Shown: positions 1-8,735, counted from the stretch's first letter. The stretch is DNA of 64,000 bases from Methylobacterium oryzae (GCF_021398735.1 NZ_CP090349.1:5917571-5981570), one strand, 5' to 3'. Notes: generated from the letters alone by a model not told the origin. Translations and numbers: made by a program.

Positions 1-2
1 CG

Positions 3-1484
3 CCCCTGGCCTGGGAGACCGTGCAGGGCTGGCATCTTGGGCGCCGCCCGGCCCTGCGGACCGGCCGGGCCCGGGAGATCCTCGCCGAGATGCTCCCGGC
101 GCTGCTGCGCGCGCTCGGCGGCACCGCCGACCCCGACGCGGCGCTCCTCGCCCTCGACCGGGCCTTCGCGCGGATGCCCGCGGTGGCCGAACTCCTCGCC
201 ATCCTGCGCTCGCACGAGCGCCTGCGCCTGCTGTTCGCCGACATCCTGGGGACGGCGCCGCGCCTCGCCGACACGGTCGGCCTGAGCCCGCACGTCCTCG
301 ACACCGTGCTCGACGCCGATTTCGTGACGCCGACCACGGATCCCGACGAGGTCCGCGCGCAGTACCGGTCGCTCCTGGGCCAGCCGGCGAGCCACGAGGA
401 GAGCCTCGACCGCTGCCGGGACGCCACCCGGCAGATGGCCTTCGTTACGGGCGCCCGCCTGCTGTCGGGCATCCTCACCCCGCGCCAGGCCGGGGAGGCC
501 TACGCGGCGATCGCCGAGGCCACGGTGGCGCTGAGCCTGGAGGCGGAGGAGCGCCGGTTCGCCCTGGACCACGGCGCGGTGCCGGCGGGCCGCTGCTGCA
601 TCCTGGCGCTCGGCCGCCTCGGATCCCGCCAGCTCAGCGCGGAGTCCGACCTCGACCTCCTGTTCCTGTACGATTTCGACCCGGAGAACCGCACCAGCGA
701 CGGCAGGCGCCCCCTCGACGCCGTGGTGGCCTACAACCGGCTGGCGCAGCGCGTGTTCGCGGCGCTCACCACGGCCACGCGGCGCGGCCGGCTGTACGCG
801 GTCGACCTGCGGCTGCGGCCCTACGGCAGCCACAGCCCGCCCGCCGTGCAGCTCAGCGGCTTCGCGGCCTATCACGGCGGCGAGGCGGAGCTCTGGGAGC
901 ACATGGCCCTCGCCCGTGCCCGGGTCGTCGCCGGCGACGCCACCCTGGCGGCCGACGTCACGGCCGCGATCGCCGGGATCCTCCGGCAGCCGCGCGAGAC
1001 CGCCGCCGTCTGCGCCGAGGCGGGCGCGATGCGGGCCCTGGTCGCGCGGGAGCGGGGCCATGCCGGCCCCTACGACCTGAAGCTCGCCCCCGGCGCGCTG
1101 TTCGACCTCGACTTCCTCGCCCAGGCCATCGTGCTGAGCCAGGCACGCGACTGGCCCGGCTGCATCGGCCTCGGCGCGGAGTCGCTCTTCCGCGAGGCGG
1201 CGGCGCGCGGCCTCCTGCCCGCGGCGGCGGGCGAGGCCCTCGCCGAGACCTACGGCTTCCTCGACGCCGTCTACCAGTGGCAGCGGCTCGTGATGACCGA
1301 TCCCGCCGCGGAACCGTCCGAGACCGCGTCCCAGCAGATCGCCAAGGCGGTGGGCCTCCCGGACGCGCGCGGCCTCGCGGCGGAGCTGCGCCGCCACCGC
1401 CGCCGGAGCCAGGCCCTGCTGGCGCGGATCCGGCGGACGGTTCGGATGCCGGCCGCCGCGCGGGAGCTGCCGGAGCGCCGATGA
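3..1484 (+). CDS. glnE: Bifunctional glutamine synthetase adenylyltransferase/deadenylase, C-terminal part (5' truncated by window)
   Basis: The enzyme attaches and removes AMP on glutamine synthetase in the cytoplasm, tuning nitrogen assimilation with PII. The reading frame is open from base 3, so the gene begins outside the window; the visible 493 codons correspond to the second half of a protein that is usually about 950-1000 residues. The nucleotidyltransferase signature of the adenylyltransferase half is visible near nt 604-680 (LGRLGSR, then SDLDLLFLYD with the metal-binding Asp pair), preceded by a helical linker and followed by the helical GlnE C-terminal domain. The first apparent start, GTG at 21, lies inside conserved sequence and is not the true start. 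The gene ends 72 bp before the cysQ-like gene on the same strand. Confidence 0.92.
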   Translation, partial: PLAWETVQGWHLGRRPALRTGRAREILAEMLPALLRALGGTADPDAALLALDRAFARMPAVAELLAILRSHERLRLLFADILGTAPRLADTVGLSPHVLDTVLDADFVTPTTDPDEVRAQYRSLLGQPASHEESLDRCRDATRQMAFVTGARLLSGILTPRQAGEAYAAIAEATVALSLEAEERRFALDHGAVPAGRCCILALGRLGSRQLSAESDLDLLFLYDFDPENRTSDGRRPLDAVVAYNRLAQRVFAALTTATRRGRLYAVDLRLRPYGSHSPPAVQLSGFAAYHGGEAELWEHMALARARVVAGDATLAADVTAAIAGILRQPRETAAVCAEAGAMRALVARERGHAGPYDLKLAPGALFDLDFLAQAIVLSQARDWPGCIGLGAESLFREAAARGLLPAAAGEALAETYGFLDAVYQWQRLVMTDPAAEPSETASQQIAKAVGLPDARGLAAELRRHRRRSQALLARIRRTVRMPAAARELPERR

Positions 1485-1556
1485 GGCGGCGCTCCGGCCA
1501 GTGGCCGTCGACATTCCCCCCCCGCTCGGGCATTCAGGGCGGTGTCGGGAGGCATC

Positions 1557-2429
1557 ATGACGGGCGCGGTGACGATCTCGGGACCGGAGCGTGAGCGGAT
1601 CGCCGCGGCGCTCGCCGAGATCGCCTGCGCGGCGGGGGAGATCCTGCGCCGCTACCACCGGGGCCCCTGCCCGCACGCCCTGAAGCCGGACGGCTCACCC
1701 TCCAGCGCTGCCGACGTCGAGGCCGAGGACCTGATCGTCGAGGCCCTCGCCGGGCGCTTCCCCGGGATCGCGGTCGTGGCCGAGGAGCGCGCCCAGAGCG
1801 ACGCGACCCGCCCCGCCGATCTCTTCTTCCTCGTCGATCCCCTGGACGGCACGCGCGACTTCCTCGCCGGGACGCCGGACTACTCGGTCAACATCGCGCT
1901 GGTGTCTGGCGCCCGCCCGGTGGCGGCCGCGCTGGCCGCCCCCGGCCTCGGCCGCGTCTGGTGGGCCGGCCCTACGACCTTGGAGGGCCCCGTGATCGCG
2001 GGCCGGCCGGGGTCCGGGCGGCCGGTCCGCGCGCGGGCGGCGCCGGGGACGGGCCTCGTCGCCCTGGGCAGCCGGCGGCACGGCGATCCCGAGACCGCCA
2101 CCTGCCTGGCGGCGCTGCCGGTGGTGGAGACGCGCCAGGTCGGGTCCGCCCTGAAGTTTGGGCTGATCGCCGCAGGCGAGGCCGACATCTACGTCCGCTG
2201 CGGCCCGACCATGGAATGGGACACGGCCGCGGGCGACCACATCGTCGCGGCGGCGGGCGGCTGCGTGGTGGTGCCGGGCGGCGGCCCGATCCGCTACGGC
2301 CAGCACGGACCCGATCACCGCAACGGTCCCTTCGCGGCCCTCGGGGACCCCGCCCTGGCCCCGCGGCTCGCCCTGCCGGCCCGCGCGAGCGACCGGCCGG
2401 CGGCGGCGCTCAGCGCGGCGCATCCGTAG
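1557..2429 (+). CDS. cysQ: 3'(2'),5'-bisphosphate nucleotidase CysQ / inositol monophosphatase family
   Basis: Mg-dependent phosphatase of the inositol monophosphatase superfamily; CysQ-type members hydrolyse 3'-phosphoadenosine 5'-phosphate from sulfate assimilation. Both family signatures are present: DPLDGTRDF from about residue 94 (metal-binding Asp residues) and WDTAAGDHI near residue 221. At 290 residues it has normal length. A GTG at 1542 is in frame, but ATG 1557 is preceded by GGGAGG at 1547-1552 with suitable spacing, so ATG is preferred. The 3' end overlaps the convergent YHS gene by 20 bp. The CysQ subgroup assignment is inferred from overall similarity; another inositol-phosphatase specificity is possible. 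Confidence 0.85.
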   Translation: MTGAVTISGPERERIAAALAEIACAAGEILRRYHRGPCPHALKPDGSPSSAADVEAEDLIVEALAGRFPGIAVVAEERAQSDATRPADLFFLVDPLDGTRDFLAGTPDYSVNIALVSGARPVAAALAAPGLGRVWWAGPTTLEGPVIAGRPGSGRPVRARAAPGTGLVALGSRRHGDPETATCLAALPVVETRQVGSALKFGLIAAGEADIYVRCGPTMEWDTAAGDHIVAAAGGCVVVPGGGPIRYGQHGPDHRNGPFAALGDPALAPRLALPARASDRPAAALSAAHP

Positions 2430-3021
2430 GCGGCACCTTGGGCGAGGCGTCGGGCGAGGCGTCGGGCGGGACATCCTGCAGGCGGCGCACGGCCGGCCAG
2501 GCCGCCTCCGCCTGCCGGGCCAGGCCGGGCTCCGCCAGGAACCGGGCGCGGCGCCCGGCATCCCGGAACAGGTAGAGGCGCTCGTCGATCACCGCGAAGA
2601 CCAGGGGATCGGCGTCCACCAGCCGGCCATCCAGGATCCCGGCGGCGTCGTAGCCCCCGAGACGCGGCGCGTAGGCGGGCGGGTCGTCCCGGAAGGCGGC
2701 GCGGTTGGCGCCGCTGGAGAAGCGCCAGACCTGGCCGCCCCAGGACAGCTCGAACCGGGCCAGACCGGCCTGCGGCCCGCCCTCCAGGAAGTAGCTGACC
2801 GGGTCGAAGCCGTTGAGCGTCAGCAGCTCGATCCGCGTCCGGGCCGTCAGGCCCTCCTCCGCGGCGGCGCGGCCGGGGGCCACCGCCGGCAGGGCCGCCA
2901 GCGCGGCTGACAGCGCGGCTGACAGCCCCACCGCCCGCGCGAGCGTGAGCGCCGCACGCGGGACGCCCGCGCCCGACCGCCCGGCCATGCGGACTGCGGG
3001 GTCAGGACGCGTTAACCACAT
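2410..3021 (-). CDS. Secreted/periplasmic YHS domain-containing protein
   Basis: 203 residues with an N-terminal positively charged segment and a hydrophobic Ala/Leu-rich stretch (about residues 25-55) that looks like a signal peptide ending near AAAEE. The mature part matches the YHS-domain pattern: GFDPVSYFLEGG, then FELSWGGQVWRFSS, N-AAF, and P-AYAPRLGGYDAAG. YHS domains are small folds found in metal-handling and redox proteins; this family's function is unknown. The usual final Cys of GGYCA is Asp here (GGYDA), so metal binding through that residue is unlikely. The start may instead be the ATG about 33 bp downstream. The gene is convergent with cysQ. Confidence 0.75.
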   Translation of the reverse strand: MWLTRPDPAVRMAGRSGAGVPRAALTLARAVGLSAALSAALAALPAVAPGRAAAEEGLTARTRIELLTLNGFDPVSYFLEGGPQAGLARFELSWGGQVWRFSSGANRAAFRDDPPAYAPRLGGYDAAGILDGRLVDADPLVFAVIDERLYLFRDAGRRARFLAEPGLARQAEAAWPAVRRLQDVPPDASPDASPKVPPTDAPR

Positions 3022-3145
3022 CTTGCGGATTCCCTCAGAAGCTGGTCCGACTCATCCGCCCGGCGCGGCCTCTGCCGGCCCGGCGGGACAGAGCGGCACA
3101 GGTCCATCGCACGAACCGTTAATCGAACCGGGCGAGGAGGCAACG

Positions 3146-3775
3146 ATGACGGCACGAGACGATCGCGGCACCGATCGCGGCACCGACCGCCGCACCCTCC
3201 TGCGCGCGGGCCTCGGCCTGGCGCTGGGTGCGCCCCTCAGCGGCTCCCTCCTCGGCGCGGCCCGCGCGGCCGGCGAGGATCTCGACACGCCCGAGACCTT
3301 CCGTCCCGGCGAGATCGTGGAATCCGGCCATCGGTTCTTCGGTACGGTGTCGCGCGGCCTCGCGCTCACCGTCGAGGAGGCGGGCCGGCGCTGGGGCGAG
3401 CCCAACGGCTACATCCTCGGCCAGGAGGGCGGCGGCGCCGTGGTGGCGGGCGTCCGCTACGGCGAGGGCACGCTCTACACCCGCAACGCCGGCAAGCGGC
3501 GCATCTACTGGCAGGGCCCGTCCCTCGGCTTCGATGTCGGCGGCGACGGCGCCCGCACCATGATGCTGGTCTACAACCTGCCCAACGTGCGCGACCTGTA
3601 CCGCCGCTTCGCCGGCGTCGACGGCTCCGCCTACTTGGTGGGCGGCTTCGGGATGACCGCGGTGGTCAACGACCGGGTCATCGTCGTGCCGATCCGCAGT
3701 GGCGTCGGCGCGCGGCTCGGGATCAATGTCGGCTATCTGAAGTTCACCCGTGAGCCGACTTGGAACCCGTTCTGA
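3146..3775 (+). CDS. DUF1134 (EipA-like) envelope protein
   Basis: 209 residues. ATG 3146 is preceded by GAGGAGG at 3134-3140, an excellent ribosome binding site; the longer open frame upstream (to 2813) has none. The N-terminus contains DRRTLLRAG followed by a hydrophobic stretch and an Ala-rich cleavage region, resembling a Tat-type signal peptide. The mature region contains FFGTVSRGLALTVEEAG, TLYTRNAGKRRIYWQGPSLGFDVGGD and a C-terminal IRSGVGARLGINVGYLKF, characteristic of DUF1134. The Brucella member EipA is a periplasmic protein needed for envelope integrity; that role here is by family inference. It is monocistronic, with 132 bp before the next gene. Confidence 0.82.
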   Translation: MTARDDRGTDRGTDRRTLLRAGLGLALGAPLSGSLLGAARAAGEDLDTPETFRPGEIVESGHRFFGTVSRGLALTVEEAGRRWGEPNGYILGQEGGGAVVAGVRYGEGTLYTRNAGKRRIYWQGPSLGFDVGGDGARTMMLVYNLPNVRDLYRRFAGVDGSAYLVGGFGMTAVVNDRVIVVPIRSGVGARLGINVGYLKFTREPTWNPF

Positions 3776-3907
3776 TCCGATCGGATCCGCGAGGGCGTCG
3801 GAACGCGTTCTGATTGACCGGCCCCGCGGGATTTCACCCTCGCGGCCAACCTGGGCTAGAGTGGAGTTGGGTCGGGTTTTCCGGCCGGATGCGCGGGCTG
3901 CACCCTC

Positions 3908-4645
3908 GTGATCGAAACGGTGATGATCTTCGCGCTGGGCTTCCTGGCGGCGAGCCTGTGCGGCTTGCTGCTGCTGCCGGCCCTCAATGCCCGCGCCGCG
4001 CGCCTGGAGCGTCGGCGGGCCGAGGCGCGCCTGCCCCTGTCGCCGGCCGAGATCGCCGCCGAGCGGGACTTCCTGCGCGCCCAGTTCGCCGTGCAGCAGC
4101 GCCGCCTGGAGCGCCGGGTCGAGACCGTCGAGGCGCGGCGGCAGTCCGACATGGCGGCGATCGGGGCCGGGACGATGCGGGTCGCCGCCCTGGCGCGCGA
4201 CGTCGCTGCCCGCGACGCCGAGATCGCCCAGGCCCAGGCCAAGACCCGGGAGTTGGAGACCGAGCTGACGCTGGCGCGGGAGGACGGGAGCGCGAGCCTC
4301 GCCACGCTCCAGGCTCTCGAGGACGCCCATGCCGACCTGCTCGACAGTCTCCTGGCGCTCCGGCAGGGCGCGGCGCCGGCACCGGACGCCGCCGCGCTGG
4401 CGGCCGAGCGCGACGACCTGCGCGCGAGCCTGAAGGCGGCCGAGGAAGCTCTGGCCCTGACCGTGGCCGACCGCCAGAACGAACGCCACGACCGGGCCGG
4501 AAACCTGTCGCCGGACCGGCAGGCCGGCATCGAGCGCGAGAACGCCGATCTCCGCCGGCGAATCGTCGAGGTCGCCGAAGCCCTCACGGCCCCGGGCCGG
4601 ATGCCGCGGACCGCGGCGGCGATGCCGGAACCCGAGCGGGTCTGA
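3908..4645 (+). CDS. Membrane-anchored coiled-coil protein of unknown function
   Basis: 245 residues. One N-terminal transmembrane helix (about residues 5-25, MIFALGFLAASLCGLLLLP) is followed by charged, Ala/Arg/Glu-rich helical sequence to residue 225 with heptad-like spacing, so it probably forms a long coiled coil on one face of the inner membrane. The start is GTG 3908 with a possible alternative ATG at 3923, which would begin directly at the hydrophobic helix. I do not recognise a specific family. Similar single-pass coiled-coil proteins are common in Hyphomicrobiales. Neighbours give no functional clue. Confidence 0.7.
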   Translation: MIETVMIFALGFLAASLCGLLLLPALNARAARLERRRAEARLPLSPAEIAAERDFLRAQFAVQQRRLERRVETVEARRQSDMAAIGAGTMRVAALARDVAARDAEIAQAQAKTRELETELTLAREDGSASLATLQALEDAHADLLDSLLALRQGAAPAPDAAALAAERDDLRASLKAAEEALALTVADRQNERHDRAGNLSPDRQAGIERENADLRRRIVEVAEALTAPGRMPRTAAAMPEPERV

Positions 4646-4773
4646 GCCGATCCACCTCCGAAACGGGGTTTGGCGACCGGAACGCAACCGAAAACCTGCG
4701 ATGACTGCCTTGTTTCGACCACGCAAAGGCATCATCGCATCGCCGACGCGTCCTGCATTCACAAGTTCGACAG

Positions 4774-5091
4774 ATGGTACGGATACCCATGCGCCTGAAG
4801 CCGATCGTCCTCGCCGTCGCGGCGGCCGTTGCCCTGACGCTGCCGGCAGCCGCGCAGCAGACGAAGCGCGGCAACGAGACCCTGAAGAAGTACTGCACCG
4901 GGGACTACCTGACCTATTGCGGCAACCTGGCCCCCGACGATCCGGCCACCGATGCCTGCTTCCAGAAGAACTGGAAGAAGCTCAGCGAGAACTGCCGCCG
5001 GGCGATCGACGCCTACGAGGCCGAGCAGCAGCAGAACGCCCCCGCCAAGAACCGGCAGGGCTCGCAGGGCGGCAAGGAGCGGCGGGGCTGA
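4774..5091 (+). CDS. Small secreted cysteine-motif protein (paralogue of the gene at 21157-21435)
   Basis: 105 residues with a clear signal peptide (hydrophobic segment about residues 9-26, cleavage near AAAQQ). The mature part carries four cysteines arranged C-x-GDY-x3-CG then ACF and C-x2-AI-x-AY, ending in a Gln/Lys/Gly-rich tail. The same spacing occurs in the protein encoded at 21157-21435, so the two are paralogues. The pattern resembles the small Cys-rich-repeat secreted proteins of alphaproteobacteria, whose role is unknown. Two disulfides in the periplasm are plausible. A second ATG (4789, MRLKP) may be the real start because the first five residues are not typical of a signal peptide. 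Confidence 0.72.
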   Translation: MVRIPMRLKPIVLAVAAAVALTLPAAAQQTKRGNETLKKYCTGDYLTYCGNLAPDDPATDACFQKNWKKLSENCRRAIDAYEAEQQQNAPAKNRQGSQGGKERRG

Positions 5092-5259
5092 CGCCTCCCG
5101 GCTGTCGAGGCCGGGCCGGGAACCGCGGGAACGGGCCCCAACCGTGCGCCGCGGCCGGCCTGTGGCGGACGGGCGCTCGCGCCGGGACGCGGCAACGGCT
5201 AAGGTAGCGCTCCCGCCGGCCCTCGCGTGCCGGTGCCGAGCCCGCCGGACCCTCGCGCG

Positions 5260-5607
5260 ATGTTGTCGAAACCCGCCCTGAAACTCCTCGCCGTGTCCGG
5301 CCTCGTGGCCCTGGCGGCTTCCGCCTGCGGGCGGCGGGGTGCGCTGGAGCCGCCCCAGACGGCGGCCCCGCGGGCGGGTGCGCAGGCCGGTGCGGACGCG
5401 CCGACCGGGCGGCGGACGCTGCCGGTCTCGGTCGGCCTCGGCGGCGGCGCCCCGGAGCCGGACCCGGCCTCGGTGCGCGCCGGCGACGAGCTCTCCGCGG
5501 CGGCGGTCCCGCCGGGCGGCACCGAGGCGCCGGTCGAGACCAGCCGCGGCGCGCGGCGCGGCTACCGGGTGCCGAAGCAGCCTTTCATTCTGGATCCGCT
5601 GCTGTAG
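5260..5607 (+). CDS. lptM: LptM-like outer-membrane lipoprotein
   Basis: 115 residues starting at ATG 5260. The N-terminus has a lipoprotein signal, LVALAASACGRRGALEPP; the lipobox is ASAC, slightly off the LxGC consensus. The CGRRGALEPP motif directly after the lipid-modified Cys is the hallmark of LptM/YifL-type lipoproteins, and their genes sit just upstream of lysA in many proteobacteria, exactly as here. LptM assists maturation of the LPS translocon LptDE. The rest is Pro/Ala/Gly-rich, except for a C-terminal PFILDPLL tail. It probably shares a transcript with lysA, 165 bp downstream. Confidence 0.78.
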   Translation: MLSKPALKLLAVSGLVALAASACGRRGALEPPQTAAPRAGAQAGADAPTGRRTLPVSVGLGGGAPEPDPASVRAGDELSAAAVPPGGTEAPVETSRGARRGYRVPKQPFILDPLL

Positions 5608-5772
5608 AGGGCGGAGGCCGGCACGCCGTCGCGGTGCCGCGCCCGGTGGCCCCGCTCGGACTCGGTCGGACCCCGCCACCGGCGCGCGCCCGCCGCGGCC
5701 GGCGGCGGAGTGTTTCACGGGAAACAGCCCGCGCTCCGGCGGGACGAGATACGGCGACGAGACACGGCCGAG

Positions 5773-7041
5773 ATGCACCATTTTCACTATCGCGACGGCC
5801 GCCTGCACGCCGAGGATGTCGACCTGACCGGCCTCGCCGCGGAGGTCGGCACACCGTTCTACTGTTACAGCACCGCCACGCTGGAGCGGCACTTCCGCGT
5901 CTTCGCGGAGGCGTTCGCGGCCGACGACGCGCTGGTCTGCTTCGCCATGAAGGCGAACTCGAACCAGGCCGTCCTGCGGACCCTCGCGGCCCGGGGCGCC
6001 GGGATGGACATCGTCTCCGGCGGCGAGCTGCAGCGGGCCCTGGCGGCCGGCGTGGACCCCGGCAAGATCGTGTTCTCGGGAGTCGGCAAGACCCGCGCCG
6101 AGATGGAGGCCGCGCTGAGGGCCGGCATCTTCTGCTTCAACGTGGAGAGTGAGCCGGAACTCGCGGTCCTGTCCGAGGTGGCGGTGGGCCTCGGCCTCCG
6201 CGCGCCGGTCTCGGTCCGGGTGAACCCCGACGTGGACGCCGGCACGCACGCCAAGATCTCCACCGGCAAGTACGAGAACAAGTTCGGCATCCCGATCACC
6301 CGGGCGCCGGCTGTCTACGCCGCTGCGGCCGCCCTGCCGGGGATCGCGGTGCACGGCGTCGACATGCATATCGGCAGCCAGATCACCGATCTGGCGCCCT
6401 TCGCCGACGCGGCCCGGCTGCTCGCCGGCCTCGCCCGGGAGTTGCTGGCGGCCGGCCATCCCCTGCGCCACATCGATTTCGGCGGCGGCCTCGGCATCCC
6501 CTACCGCGACGACAACGCGCCGCCGCCGGACCCGGCCGCGCTGGCGGCGACCCTGCGGCCGCATTTCGCCCCGCTCGGCCTGCGGCCGGTCTTCGAGATC
6601 GGCCGGATGATCGTCGGCAATGCCGGGATCCTGCTGACGCGGGTGCTCTACGTGAAGCACAGCGAGGGGCGGACCTTCGTGATCGTCGACGCGGCGATGA
6701 ACGACCTGATCCGCCCGACCCTGTACGAGGCCTATCACGGCCTGCGGCCGGTCATCGAGCCGGGTCCCGAGACGCCGCGCCTCGTCGCCGACGTGGTCGG
6801 CCCGGTCTGCGAGAGCGGCGACTACCTCGCCCTCAACCGCGAGATGCCGGAGGTGAGGCCCGGCGACCTGATCGCCGTGATGAGCGCCGGCGCCTATGGG
6901 GCGGTGCAGTCCTGCACCTACAACACCCGGCCGCTGGTGCCGGAGGTTCTGGTGCGGGGCGACCGCGCGGCGGTGGTCCGCCCGCGCCTCGACGTCGACG
7001 CCCTGATCGCCCTCGACCGGGTGCCGGACTGGCTGGCGTGA
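5773..7041 (+). CDS. lysA: Diaminopimelate decarboxylase
   Basis: PLP enzyme of the alanine racemase/group IV decarboxylase fold that converts meso-diaminopimelate to L-lysine. The 422-residue length is normal. Visible signatures: CFAMKANSN with the PLP-binding Lys at about residue 60, the HIGSQI motif, the Gly-rich DFGGGLGIPY that binds the PLP phosphate, and GPVCESGD with the catalytic Cys at about residue 346 donated across the dimer. ATG 5773 begins the conserved MHHFHYRDG; upstream in-frame starts lack a good ribosome binding site. The stop overlaps the start of the glycosyltransferase gene by 4 bp (GTGA), so translation is coupled. Confidence 0.95.
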   Translation: MHHFHYRDGRLHAEDVDLTGLAAEVGTPFYCYSTATLERHFRVFAEAFAADDALVCFAMKANSNQAVLRTLAARGAGMDIVSGGELQRALAAGVDPGKIVFSGVGKTRAEMEAALRAGIFCFNVESEPELAVLSEVAVGLGLRAPVSVRVNPDVDAGTHAKISTGKYENKFGIPITRAPAVYAAAAALPGIAVHGVDMHIGSQITDLAPFADAARLLAGLARELLAAGHPLRHIDFGGGLGIPYRDDNAPPPDPAALAATLRPHFAPLGLRPVFEIGRMIVGNAGILLTRVLYVKHSEGRTFVIVDAAMNDLIRPTLYEAYHGLRPVIEPGPETPRLVADVVGPVCESGDYLALNREMPEVRPGDLIAVMSAGAYGAVQSCTYNTRPLVPEVLVRGDRAAVVRPRLDVDALIALDRVPDWLA

Positions 7042-7898
7042 GCCGCGCTCCGGAGGGCGCCGCCGCCCCCAGGCCGCTCCCGGGACCCGACGGGCCCCTG
7101 CCGCTGTCGGTCTTCATCATCGCCCACAACGAGGTGGACCGGATCGGCGCGACGCTTCGGGCGGTCCGCGGCCTGACCGACGACCTCGTCGTGGTCGATT
7201 CCGGGTCCACCGACGGCACGCAGGCCCTGGCGGAGTCGCTGGGCGCGCGGGTGCTGCACCATCCCTGGCCGGGCTACGGCCCGCAGAAGCGCTTCGCAGA
7301 GGAGCAGTGCCGGCACGTCTGGCTCCTGAACCTCGACGCCGACGAGGTGGTGCCGCCGGAGCTGGCCCGGGAGATCCGGGGCCTCTGGGCCGCGGGCGAG
7401 CCGCGCCGGCCGGCGTGGCGGATCGGCATCGCCGAGATCTTCCCCGGCGAGGGCCGGCCGCACCCGCTCGCCTACACGCTGACGCCGGTCCGGCTCTACC
7501 GGAAGGATCGGGGCCGCTACGCCGCCTCGCCGGTCCACGACCGGGTGGCGCTGGAACCGGGGGTGAAGCCGGGCCGGCTCCGGGGCGTGATCCATCATTT
7601 CTCGGTGCGCTCGCTCGGCGACCAGCTCGACAAGCTGAACCGCTACTCCGACCAGCAGGCGGACGACTTGGAGTCGCGGGGCGTGGTGATCCCGACCTGG
7701 CGGGTGTTCGTCGAGCTGCCGGGCAATTTCCTGAAGGCCTATCTCGGCCGCCGCCACTTCGTGCGGGGCACCTACGGCTTCCTGACGGCGATGAACTACG
7801 CGATCTCGCGGCATCTGCGCGTCGCCAAGCACGTCGAGCGCCGCCGCGTGGCCGCCGCCCGCCAGGATCGGGTTGACCCGCCGGATCCGACCTTCTAG
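7038..7898 (+). CDS. Family 2 glycosyltransferase (LPS-core WaaE/KdtX-like)
   Basis: 286 residues beginning at GTG 7038, overlapping lysA by 4 bp. Starts with a GT-A fold: LSVFIIAHNEVDRIGATLRAV, then DDLVVVDSGSTDGT, and the metal/nucleotide site LLNLDADEVV near residue 100. The sequence YGPQKRFAEEQC and the C-terminal amphipathic region with YRKDRG..HDRV resemble WaaE/KdtX-type inner-core beta-glycosyltransferases. It probably works on the cytoplasmic face of the inner membrane on lipopolysaccharide or a related envelope glycan. Acceptor and donor cannot be read from the sequence. Confidence 0.82.
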   Translation: MSRAPEGAAAPRPLPGPDGPLPLSVFIIAHNEVDRIGATLRAVRGLTDDLVVVDSGSTDGTQALAESLGARVLHHPWPGYGPQKRFAEEQCRHVWLLNLDADEVVPPELAREIRGLWAAGEPRRPAWRIGIAEIFPGEGRPHPLAYTLTPVRLYRKDRGRYAASPVHDRVALEPGVKPGRLRGVIHHFSVRSLGDQLDKLNRYSDQQADDLESRGVVIPTWRVFVELPGNFLKAYLGRRHFVRGTYGFLTAMNYAISRHLRVAKHVERRRVAAARQDRVDPPDPTF

Positions 7899-7910
7899 AG
7901 CCAGAGCGCC

Positions 7911-8002
7911 GGAGACGTGGCCGAGCGGCTGAAGGCACTCGTTTGCTAAATGAGCATACCCAGAAATGGGTATCGAGGGTTCGAATCCCTCCGTCTCCGC
8001 CA
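7911..8002 (+). tRNA. tRNA-Ser (anticodon GCU)
   Basis: Cloverleaf read by eye: acceptor stem GGAGACG (7911-7917) pairs with CGTCTCC (7992-7998), discriminator G at 7999, CCA encoded at 8000-8002. The anticodon loop TTGCTAA places GCT at 7945-7947 (decodes AGC/AGU). The long variable arm (ACCCAGAAATGGGT) is typical of class II tRNA-Ser, and the T-arm has GTTCGAATC. The 3' 20 bases are repeated with one mismatch at 23049-23070, which suggests the gene served as an integration site. Confidence 0.97.
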
Positions 8003-8626
8003 GCACCGCTCAACTCGATCTAAGTCTCTGGAGTGACAGGGATTTTCCGCACGTCGAGTTTTGATTTCTCCCCGCGGAAACTGGCTCGGCCAACGGCCGA
8101 AGGAATGCCCACTCGGCGCGCCCGATCGTCACGACGGCGTGTGATTCGAGCTTGAGCGGAGGAACGACTGCTTCCTGGCTCGCTTGCGAAGAGCTCCGTC
8201 CGAAGAAATGTGATCGACCGAACCGTCGCATCCTGCTTCGGCAGCATTCTCTGCGAGACCTGACTGCCCGGGTCGCCAGATCGTCAGCGTAGGTACCGAC
8301 TCCGAGAACCACGCCGCGCCGGTGCCGTCGTGCTGCCTGCGATCCGGAGGCGGGATGATGTCACCCGGCATGCGCGTCGGATTGCTCCGTCCGGGTGGCG
8401 TCCAGGCGGGTACGCCGGCTTCGGCACCGGCTGACATGGGCGTGGTCGCGTCCGAAGGAGCCGCACTGAACAGGAGCGCGCGCACGAGGGCGAAGGCACA
8501 TCCCTAGCGGATCCCGCTCGCGCGGAGCGCCCTTCCCCACCGGGCAGTCGAGACTTGGCCGTCGCGTCGATCCGTGCACCCGCTGGGCACGCGTCAGGAC
8601 CCTCCCGTGACCGTGACCGGCCGCGC
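8003..8626. other. Non-coding or degenerate stretch after tRNA-Ser
   Basis: About 620 bp between tRNA-Ser and the stress promoter of csbD. Several short overlapping reading frames exist on both strands, but none shows a recognisable domain, a good ribosome binding site or a convincing start. No integrase fragment was recognised even though this is the expected place for one next to a tRNA attachment site. Confidence 0.5.
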
Positions 8627-8652
8627 GGAACGGCGCCCGGGCGAGAGCCGTT
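8627..8652 (+). promoter_or_regulatory. EcfG-type general stress promoter
   Basis: GGAAC at 8627-8631 and CGTT at 8649-8652 are separated by exactly 17 bp, matching the -35/-10 consensus GGAAC-N16/17-CGTT of the alphaproteobacterial general-stress sigma factor EcfG (PhyR/NepR cascade). Transcription would start near 8660 and give a roughly 75-nt leader before the csbD ribosome binding site. CsbD-family proteins are typical members of stress regulons, so context agrees. Confidence 0.75.
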
Positions 8653-8670
8653 CCCGATCCCCGTGGCCGC

Positions 8671-8726
8671 CCTGGTCGCGAAGGCCTGGTCGCGAAGGCC
8701 TGGTCGCGAAGGCCTGGTCGCGAAGG
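8671..8726 (+). repeat. Four exact tandem copies of a 14-bp unit in the csbD leader
   Basis: CCTGGTCGCGAAGG occurs four times without a break at 8671-8684, 8685-8698, 8699-8712 and 8713-8726. The unit length is not a multiple of three, so it is not coding sequence. The last copy contributes the AAGG of the csbD Shine-Dalgarno (AAGGAG, 8723-8728). The array lies wholly inside the predicted 5' leader. Confidence 0.9.
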
Positions 8727-8735
8727 AGAACCGCC

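Noticed and set aside
5119..5146. Second possible EcfG promoter upstream of the LptM-like gene
   Set aside because: GGAAC is followed by CGTG at a 19-bp spacing, not CGTT at 16-17.
4759..6738. 659-codon minus-strand frame across lysA
   Set aside because: LysA motifs on the plus strand are decisive; the antisense product is compositionally biased.
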